This document shows positions 6,953 through 10,703 of a DNA stretch of 10,703 nucleotides, piece after piece. The position numbers and the translations under genes are program-made. The stretch comes from Bacteroidales bacterium. GTDB lineage: Bacteria; Bacteroidota; Bacteroidia; Bacteroidales; UBA932. Below the pieces are notes generated by a model. It worked only from the letters and a program-made list of their open reading frames with translations, had not been told where the DNA came from and did not search any database. Location: contig JAFVDC010000156.1 of NCBI GenBank assembly GCA_017478685.1, positions 1 to 10,703 of the forward strand. The letters are read 5' to 3'. Numbering within the stretch: position 1 is the first letter of the stretch; every line of letters begins with the position of its first letter.

Positions 6953-8097
6953 TCGGGGATAACTTGCATCCTTATTCTTTTAGCCTTGGGATAGAGGTTG
7001 TTACACCTTGTCCCAAGGTTTTTTGCATCTCCAAGCGGGTGGCCTTCGTAGCATATTTTTATAAGGCCGATGGGCGCGTCTTCCAGCCTCAGGGCATCCC
7101 CGTGGAGGTACCGTAGCGCTGTCCGGCGGTCTACGTTTACGTGGGGGAGGCCATCGTCATGCCCGGACTGACCGGGCATCTCGGCCCTGAAGATTTTCAG
7201 CGGATCCCCCGTACGCACGCCGCTGGAACTTCCGTGCTTTCTTAGCGCGGCAACGTACTGCCCTTCGCCTGGAACAAGGCCCGGCAGCATGAGCTGCCCG
7301 AAGCGGGTTTTCACGGCAGGAGGGAAGTCTTCCGGAGGCACTGTTTCGGCCCCGAGTTCCTTGGAAATCCACTCCACGGTGTCGTCGTTTTCAAGGTGGT
7401 TGAAGGTGCAGGTGGAGTAGATGAGGATGCCGCCGGGCTTCAGTGCGGGCCAGACATCGGCAAGGATGCGGCGGCTTCTGGAGGCGCAGAATTCCACTGC
7501 CCCGAGGGACCAGTCTTCCACGGCTTTGTCGTCTTTTCGGAACATGCCTTCTCCGGAGCAGGGGACATCGGCCACAATCATGTCAAAGATGGGGCTGCCT
7601 CCAAAGGCCGAAGGGTCTCTGGATACGGCGCCTACGCGAGGGTCTCCCCAGGTTTCGATATTGGATTTGAGGATGCCGAAGCGCGCCTTCATGACTTCGT
7701 TGGAAAGGAGGGTGAAGTTGTCTCCGAAGCGCTCCCTGAGGGATGCCGCAAGGTCTGTGGTTTTGCCGCCGGGAGCTGCGCAAAGGTCCAGAACGGTCAT
7801 TCCGGGGGTGTCCATGAAGCGCCGGGCTACATGGCCTGGGAACATGGCGCTGGTGTCCTGGACGTAGTAGCATCCGGCATGGAAAAGAGGGTCCAGGGTG
7901 AACGATGGCCGCTCTCTCAGAAGGTAACCGTACGGGCTCCAGGGCACGTTTTCGGCCTCAGGGAACGGACATTCCTTCAGCTTCTCCGGGTTAAGGCGGA
8001 TAGATACGGACGGCTCCCCGCCAAGCGCCTCAAGTACCTTGGCGGCCAGTTCCGCTCCAATGGATTCGGCCAGCAGTCTTTTGAATTCTTCTGTCAT
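6949..8097 (-). CDS. RsmF/NSUN-family rRNA (cytosine-C5) methyltransferase
   Basis: The 382-residue protein transfers a methyl group from S-adenosylmethionine to C5 of cytosine in RNA, most likely 16S rRNA, in the cytosol. Visible motifs in order: an N-terminal segment with SIRLNP (32-37), the SAM-binding loop [10 protein letters not shown] (104-113), the motif IV PCSGEGM with Cys180, and the catalytic STC with Cys230 in [12 protein letters not shown]. The C-terminal part (about 320-377), with [21 protein letters not shown] and [11 protein letters not shown], matches the small PUA-like RNA-binding domain found in RsmF-type enzymes. At 382 residues it is about 100 shorter than E. coli RsmF, and the stretch between catalytic and PUA-like domains is short. 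Its stop interlocks with the kduI stop (4-bp overlap). An SRPBCC gene lies upstream on the same strand, across a palindromic element. Confidence 0.88.
   Translation of the reverse strand: MTEEFKRLLAESIGAELAAKVLEALGGEPSVSIRLNPEKLKECPFPEAENVPWSPYGYLLRERPSFTLDPLFHAGCYYVQDTSAMFPGHVARRFMDTPGMTVLDLCAAPGGKTTDLAASLRERFGDNFTLLSNEVMKARFGILKSNIETWGDPRVGAVSRDPSAFGGSPIFDMIVADVPCSGEGMFRKDDKAVEDWSLGAVEFCASRSRRILADVWPALKPGGILIYSTCTFNHLENDDTVEWISKELGAETVPPEDFPPAVKTRFGQLMLPGLVPGEGQYVAALRKHGSSSGVRTGDPLKIFRAEMPGQSGHDDGLPHVNVDRRTALRYLHGDALRLEDAPIGLIKICYEGHPLGDAKNLGTRCNNLYPKAKRIRMQVIPD
6982..7024 (+). terminator. Rho-independent terminator of the kdu operon, inside the antisense RsmF-like gene
   Basis: CCTTGGGA (6984-6991) pairs perfectly with TCCCAAGG (7011-7018), extended by a G-U and an A-U pair. 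The loop contains a second small stem (AGGT 6995-6998 with ACCT 7005-7008). Six T follow at 7019-7024. It starts about 30 nt after the kduI stop and points the right way for that transcript. The whole signal is also coding sequence for the C-terminus of the convergent methyltransferase. Confidence 0.72.
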
Positions 8098-8104
8098 AAT
8101 ACTT

Positions 8105-8192
8105 GAGATTTCTCCGCTCGCTTCGCTAGGTCGAAATGACAGGGTGGGGTGTCATTTCGAGCGGAGCCCGAAGGGCGGAGTCAAGAAATCTC
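8105..8192. repeat. 88-bp imperfect palindromic intergenic element
   Basis: The outer arms are GAGATTTCT (8105-8113) and AGAAATCTC (8184-8192). The inner arms TCGAAATGACA (8131-8141) and TGTCATTTCGA (8150-8160) form a perfect 11-bp stem around an 8-nt loop, GGGTGGGG. The middle parts are CG-rich and uneven in length (17 and 23 nt). From memory, this AGATTTCTC/TCGAAATGACA palindrome is common between genes in Bacteroidota genomes, which suggests a REP/MITE-like dispersed repeat. It separates two genes read leftward (SRPBCC, then RsmF-like) and supplies the last two bases of the SRPBCC stop codon. Its RNA would fold into a long hairpin and could act as an attenuator or mRNA stabiliser. Confidence 0.75.
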
Positions 8193-8637
8193 ATTTCATC
8201 CAGTTTTTGGGGTCGAAGCCTTCCGGCATCTTGCCGTTGGAGGCATCGGCAATGCCGTCCACAACCTTGTCAAGGGCTTCCTTGAGTTTGCCGGAGAGCA
8301 TCATCTTCATCATGAGATTGAGGTCCGCCTCCACTTTTATGTGGAAGTCTGTCTTAAAGGGATCCTCAGCGGCGGGGTCAAAGTGAAGGACAATGTGGAA
8401 GGCGAAGGGTGCGCCGTAATCCACAAGTTCTATGCGGGAGTAGGGGACCCTTTCATGCACTTTTACGCCAATGTTGAAGCCCTGAACCGTGGCCTGGAGG
8501 GTGTCAAAGGTGGCATCTATCATGTCCTTCTTGTCTTCAGGAAGCATTGCCTTGAAGTTCTGGAGGTCCGTGAAAGACATGTAGAGTTCATGGGGCTGGC
8601 GGGAAACTATGCCGTGTTTGCTTTCTATTGTTGTCAT
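8191..8637 (-). CDS. SRPBCC-fold (polyketide cyclase-like) small protein
   Basis: I place the start at the ATG at 8637, giving 148 residues beginning MTTIESKHG. The frame stays open further upstream to 8817, but that part runs across the Nudix gene and its promoter and has no domain character. The protein has the order expected for the START/SRPBCC helix-grip fold: a first strand (TTIESKHGIVS), small helices with YMSFTDLQNFKAMLP (residues 19-33), a run of strands (IGVKVHERVPYSRIELVD, FAFHIVLHFDPA, KTDFHIKVEADL) and a long C-terminal helix (MMKMMLSGKLKEALDKVVDGIADA). Such proteins bind hydrophobic ligands in a cavity; no catalytic residue can be assigned. It is cytosolic, with no signal peptide. 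Similar proteins are common single-copy genes in Bacteroidales. A -7 box at 8691-8684 lies upstream. Confidence 0.8.
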   Translation of the reverse strand: MTTIESKHGIVSRQPHELYMSFTDLQNFKAMLPEDKKDMIDATFDTLQATVQGFNIGVKVHERVPYSRIELVDYGAPFAFHIVLHFDPAAEDPFKTDFHIKVEADLNLMMKMMLSGKLKEALDKVVDGIADASNGKMPEGFDPKNWMK

Positions 8638-8644
8638 AAGTTTG

Positions 8645-8652
8645 TATCTTTG
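8645..8652 (+). promoter_or_regulatory. Predicted -7 box for the Nudix gene
   Basis: TATCTTTG is an exact TAnnTTTG match, 48 bp upstream of the ATG at 8701. A TTTG at 8617-8620 may be the -33 element, with a somewhat long 24-bp spacing. This box sits to the left of the opposing SRPBCC promoter, so the two transcripts would start facing each other and overlap. Confidence 0.5.
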
Positions 8653-8683
8653 TATGTTTCGGCAGAAAAGGGACTGCCGGTTG

Positions 8684-8691
8684 CAAAGATA
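8684..8691 (-). promoter_or_regulatory. Predicted -7 box for the SRPBCC gene
   Basis: On the minus strand this reads TATCTTTG, an exact TAnnTTTG match 46 bp upstream of the ATG at 8637. No clear -33 element was found at standard spacing; upstream sequence lies within the start of the Nudix gene. Confidence 0.5.
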
Positions 8692-8700
8692 ACAAAAACT

Positions 8701-9312
8701 ATGCATAAAATATATTTCGGCAAGCGTACCATCATTATTTGTTCTCCTCTGGACGAAGCCCTCTCGGATCCCAACTCCGTAGAGTTCCATGTGGGGGAGA
8801 AACTGGACATCCATCACCTTGTGCGCATGTTCGAGGTCCAGGACACGCTGTCACGCATATATATTCCATCTGAAAACGAGGAAAAAACATATCGCCGCCT
8901 GTGCGCTGAGTTCAAGGAGGTGAATGCCGCCGGCGGGCTTGTGAGTACCCGCCGCGGAGACTTCCTGCTCATTTCGCGTAACGGCCTCTGGGACCTTCCT
9001 AAGGGCCATCAGGAGCCCGGAGAGGACATTGAGATATGCGCCGTCCGTGAGGTCCAGGAGGAAACCGGGGTAGACCAGCTGGAACTTCGGCGCCTCATAT
9101 GCATAACGGACCATGTGTATCTTCGTGACGGCCTTTGGCACCTCAAGCACACCTGGTGGTACGACATGCTTTACACAGACCCCACCAACCTCACGCCCCA
9201 GCGTGAAGAAGACATCACCAAGGCCGCCTGGGTGGCCAAATCCTCCCTGCCTCCCTTCCTCAAAAACACCTACCCTTCCATAATGGAAGTCTTCCGCGAG
9301 GCCCGGATCTAG
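8701..9312 (+). CDS. Nudix hydrolase with N-terminal extension
   Basis: The start at 8701 gives 203 residues beginning MHKIYFGKRT. The frame is open much further upstream (to 8149), but that part runs antisense through the SRPBCC gene and the palindrome. The Nudix box is complete: G102 x5 E108 x7 then REVQEETGV to residue 124, matching Gx5Ex7REUxEExGU, with the metal-binding glutamates of the REVQEE segment present. The core begins at AAGGLVSTRRGDFLLI (76-91). Residues 1 to about 70 form a separate, uncharacterised N-terminal region. Nudix enzymes cleave nucleoside diphosphates linked to another group; the substrate cannot be read here. The protein is cytosolic with no signal peptide. It is head to head with the SRPBCC gene. 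A pyrimidine-rich tract follows the stop. Confidence 0.88.
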   Translation: MHKIYFGKRTIIICSPLDEALSDPNSVEFHVGEKLDIHHLVRMFEVQDTLSRIYIPSENEEKTYRRLCAEFKEVNAAGGLVSTRRGDFLLISRNGLWDLPKGHQEPGEDIEICAVREVQEETGVDQLELRRLICITDHVYLRDGLWHLKHTWWYDMLYTDPTNLTPQREEDITKAAWVAKSSLPPFLKNTYPSIMEVFREARI

Positions 9313-9438
9313 CCAGCCCTTTCTCTCCCTCATTCCCTCACTCCCCCTCTCTCCCTCTCTTCCTCTTAGCGCCCACTTCTTGTTTCTCCCCTTGTGGTGG
9401 AGGCTAACTTGCTGTAAATCAAATGTTTATAGAAAAGC

Positions 9439-9460
9439 CTACCAGAAAAAGTTCTGGTAG
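9439..9460 (-). terminator. Strong hairpin, possible terminator of the BASS transcript
   Basis: CTACCAGAA (9439-9447) and TTCTGGTAG (9452-9460) form a perfect 9-bp stem with a 4-nt loop. Read on the minus strand, the hairpin is followed by GCTTTTCT, a modest T-rich tail; on the plus strand there is no T run. It lies about 210 bp beyond the BASS stop, so termination of that transcript is possible but not certain. A hairpin of a small RNA is the alternative. Confidence 0.45.
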
Positions 9461-9556
9461 ATACTTGTGTAAGCACTTGAATATCAGTAAATTAACCTCC
9501 ACCGCTTCGGCATTGCGCGAAGAGCGTCACGGCAGCACGGAGGGGAAATGCATGTC

Positions 9557-9658
9557 GGGGCAACGAGCCACGCGTTTTTGGCGTTTTTCGTGCAAATCGC
9601 TGCCCCAATGGGCAAGGAGTCATGCATTTTGGGCGTTTTTCGTGTAAGCCGCTGCCCC
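9557..9658. repeat. Two tandem copies of a 50-bp hairpin-forming repeat
   Basis: Copy A (9557-9606) and copy B (9609-9658) align without gaps at 41 of 50 positions, with a period of 52 bp. Both contain GGCGTTTTTCGTG or GGGCGTTTTTCGTG and end CGCTGCCCC. Copy A starts GGGGCA and ends TGCCCC, so each copy can fold: on the minus strand GGGGCAGCGA pairs with TCGTTGCCCC with one G-U, and an inner CACG/CGTG pair is possible. Copy B pairs less well at its left end. The second copy ends 10 bp before the BASS stop. Confidence 0.72.
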
Positions 9659-9668
9659 GGGAGAGACA

Positions 9669-10625
9669 TTATCGGCCCGAATGCTGCTTGCGGTAGAGTT
9701 CCCAGCTGTTGAAGAGGTTCTGCCAAATGGCGTAGAGGCCTCCGGCAACGGATGTGACGGGAGTCATGTAATTGTAACCCAGCCAGATAAGGAAGCCGGT
9801 GTTCTTCTGGCCAAGGGCCTGGCCGGCGGTGAGGCTGGCTGCTTTATCGGCCTCCATGTGGCGGCCGGCAAAAAACTGCACAAAGCAGCATAGTACGGAC
9901 ACCAGCACAATTCCGGCAACTGCCACAGCGCCAAGGCCGCTTTCCATGAGAGCCCGCGTGGCCAGAATCATTGCAAGGGTGAGCCCCACGCCCCACACAT
10001 AGAAGGAATTGCCGCTCCATCTCATGAGGCGACGCTGCAGGCCGTGAGTGGTGTAGCGGATAAGCCAGGCCAGAAGTCCGGGCAGCACCAGCACGGGGAA
10101 AACCTTAAGCGCAATGTGCCCCACATAGGCCCAGAAGCCCATTGTGGCCGAAGGATTCACCATGGGAATCACAAGCGGAATGAGGAAGGTGCCGGCAAGG
10201 TTTATCATCACAAGATAGGTGACGGTACCGGCAAGGTTGCCACCCAGTTTTTCCGTAATAACCCCCGCAGCCGATGCCGTGGGGCATATCATGCACAGCA
10301 TGGCGCACTCAAGGAGCATTCGGCCCACCCCTTCCGGAGCCTTTGAAACCGCAAAGGCCAGGATAAGGAAGGAGCCAACCTGAAGGGCCAGGGCCATGGC
10401 ATGCCACCGGGTGAGCCGAAGGTCATGGGGGGAAATCTTCACAAACTGGAAAAACAGCAGGACGGCTATCACAAGCCGCTGCCCCTCGGAGGCGCAGATA
10501 TGAAGCGTGCGCTCATAGCTGTGAAGCCACGGGGTGAAGTAGTAAAGAAGATACAGGCTCACCCCCAGCACTATGGCGCCGGGCAGCATCCAGTCGTTCA
10601 GAACTTGCCTGGTCTTTGGACTCAT
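9669..10625 (-). CDS. BASS-family (bile acid:sodium symporter-like) transporter
   Basis: This 318-residue inner-membrane protein has about nine hydrophobic segments (roughly 14-31, 50-62, 75-93, 103-122, 135-153, 165-188, 208-223, 231-252, 276-300). Two loops carry family character: CPTASAAGVITEKLGGN (114-130) and the crossover-like GQALGQKNTGFLIWLGYNY (268-286), followed by the conserved ending WQNLFNSWELYRK. BASS members are usually sodium-coupled importers of organic anions such as bile acids, 2-keto acids or pantoate. The substrate of this one is unknown. Its ATG overlaps the stop of an upstream membrane protein gene (ATGA), so the two are probably made together. The 50-bp repeats lie directly downstream. 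Confidence 0.83.
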   Translation of the reverse strand: MSPKTRQVLNDWMLPGAIVLGVSLYLLYYFTPWLHSYERTLHICASEGQRLVIAVLLFFQFVKISPHDLRLTRWHAMALALQVGSFLILAFAVSKAPEGVGRMLLECAMLCMICPTASAAGVITEKLGGNLAGTVTYLVMINLAGTFLIPLVIPMVNPSATMGFWAYVGHIALKVFPVLVLPGLLAWLIRYTTHGLQRRLMRWSGNSFYVWGVGLTLAMILATRALMESGLGAVAVAGIVLVSVLCCFVQFFAGRHMEADKAASLTAGQALGQKNTGFLIWLGYNYMTPVTSVAGGLYAIWQNLFNSWELYRKQHSGR

Positions 10626-10703
10626 TTTTTAGAGAAAATGCGGTCTATCAGGGGATCCGTGAATCTCATGCAAATGCCTGTGAGTATGGCAAGTATGAGG
10701 GTC
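10622..10703 (-). CDS. C-terminal tail of an unidentified membrane protein (5' end outside window)
   Basis: On the minus strand the window edge enters an open frame of 26 codons ending in TGA at 10624-10622. The translation, TLILAILTGICMRFTDP followed by LIDRIFSKK, looks like a last transmembrane helix followed by a short basic cytosolic tail. The stop overlaps the BASS start as ATGA, the usual sign of translational coupling within an operon. The fragment is too short to name a family. It could be a second transporter or a small accessory membrane protein. Confidence 0.6.
   Translation of the reverse strand, partial: TLILAILTGICMRFTDPLIDRIFSKK

Larger units (their letters stand above)
9313..9668. 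other. 356-bp intergenic region without a credible gene
   Basis: The region between the convergent Nudix and BASS genes shows no plausible coding sequence; the short open frames in it are out of keeping with any known protein and run through repeats. It holds, in order, a polypyrimidine tract (9317-9367, two purines in 51 nt), a strong hairpin (9439-9460), an AT-richer stretch, a GC-rich stretch with CTTCG/CGAAG arms (9505-9522), and two tandem 50-bp repeats (9557-9658). Base composition changes sharply along it, which suggests a mosaic of inserted repeat pieces. Confidence 0.6.

Noticed and set aside
8149..8700. Plus-strand extension of the Nudix frame upstream of 8701
   Set aside because: It passes through the palindromic element and antisense through the SRPBCC gene and has no domain character. 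The ATG at 8701 has a promoter upstream and starts a sensible protein.
8638..8817. Upstream extension of the SRPBCC frame
   Set aside because: It overlaps the start of the Nudix gene and covers the intergenic promoters. The fold begins at the ATG at 8637.
8191..9312. Missing pyrE between Nudix and SRPBCC genes
   Set aside because: I recall Nudix, pyrE, SRPBCC and argH as neighbours in some Bacteroidales, so their direct contact here might reflect a loss or move. I cannot verify that arrangement, and no pyrE remnant is visible in the 63-bp gap.
9557..9658. CRISPR array
   Set aside because: There are only two copies, separated by 2 bp, with no spacers and no cas genes.
9423..9726. Small open frames over the tandem repeats on both strands
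   Set aside because: They translate the 50-bp repeats, have no known domain, and one overlaps the end of the BASS gene on another frame.
1..10703. tRNA or rRNA genes, insertion sequences, prophage or toxin-antitoxin modules
   Set aside because: No cloverleaf, rRNA-like stretch, transposase, integrase or toxin-antitoxin family was recognised by reading both strands. A tRNAscan and covariance-model search would be needed to exclude small RNAs.

Overview
The window looks like chromosomal DNA from an uncultured-type Bacteroidota (Bacteroidales) bacterium of moderate to high GC. The signs are promoters with the Bacteroidota -7 box TAnnTTTG (best case TATCTTTG at 3821-3828), starts without Shine-Dalgarno sequences, many exported and lipid-anchored proteins, and typical Bacteroidota families (GH43 tail domain, Nudix with an extra N-terminal domain, SRPBCC protein, BASS transporter).

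Layout. (1) 1-342, plus strand: the 3' end of a probable GH43 glycosidase, a C-terminal concanavalin-A-like domain. (2) 2964-337, minus strand: a compact run of three exported proteins (small outer-membrane beta-barrel, lipid-anchored secretory-lipase-like hydrolase, unknown lipoprotein). Its stop overlaps the GH43 stop. (3) 3092-3766, plus: an exported SGNH/GDSL hydrolase, divergent from the barrel gene. (4) 3857-6952, plus: the centrepiece, a tightly packed three-gene unit of kduD-type dehydrogenase, GatC-type PTS EIIC permease and KduI isomerase. It has a good promoter, a LacI-type operator in the promoter spacer, and a terminator hairpin at 6982-7024 that lies inside the neighbouring antisense gene. 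(5) 8637-6949, minus: an SRPBCC protein, then an RsmF-like rRNA m5C methyltransferase, separated by an 88-bp palindromic intergenic element. (6) 8701-9312, plus: a Nudix hydrolase, head to head with the SRPBCC gene, with two promoters that point at each other. (7) 9313-9668: 356 bp without a credible gene, holding a polypyrimidine tract, a strong hairpin and two tandem 50-bp repeats. (8) 10703-9669, minus: the tail of an unknown membrane protein, translationally coupled to a BASS-family transporter.

How the genes fit together. KduI and KduD are consecutive enzymes of unsaturated-uronate catabolism (from pectin, alginate or glycosaminoglycan lyase products) leading to 2-keto-3-deoxygluconate. 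The permease between them is an EIIC with no EIIA or EIIB in the window. The KduI reading frame begins with what looks like a signal peptide, whereas KduI is normally cytosolic. My main hypothesis is a spatially split pathway: isomerisation in the periplasm, uptake by a phosphorylation-independent EIIC-derived permease, and reduction by KduD in the cytosol, induced through a LacI-family regulator. An alternative kduI start at 6080, just after the permease stop, would give an ordinary cytosolic enzyme, so the start site decides the issue.
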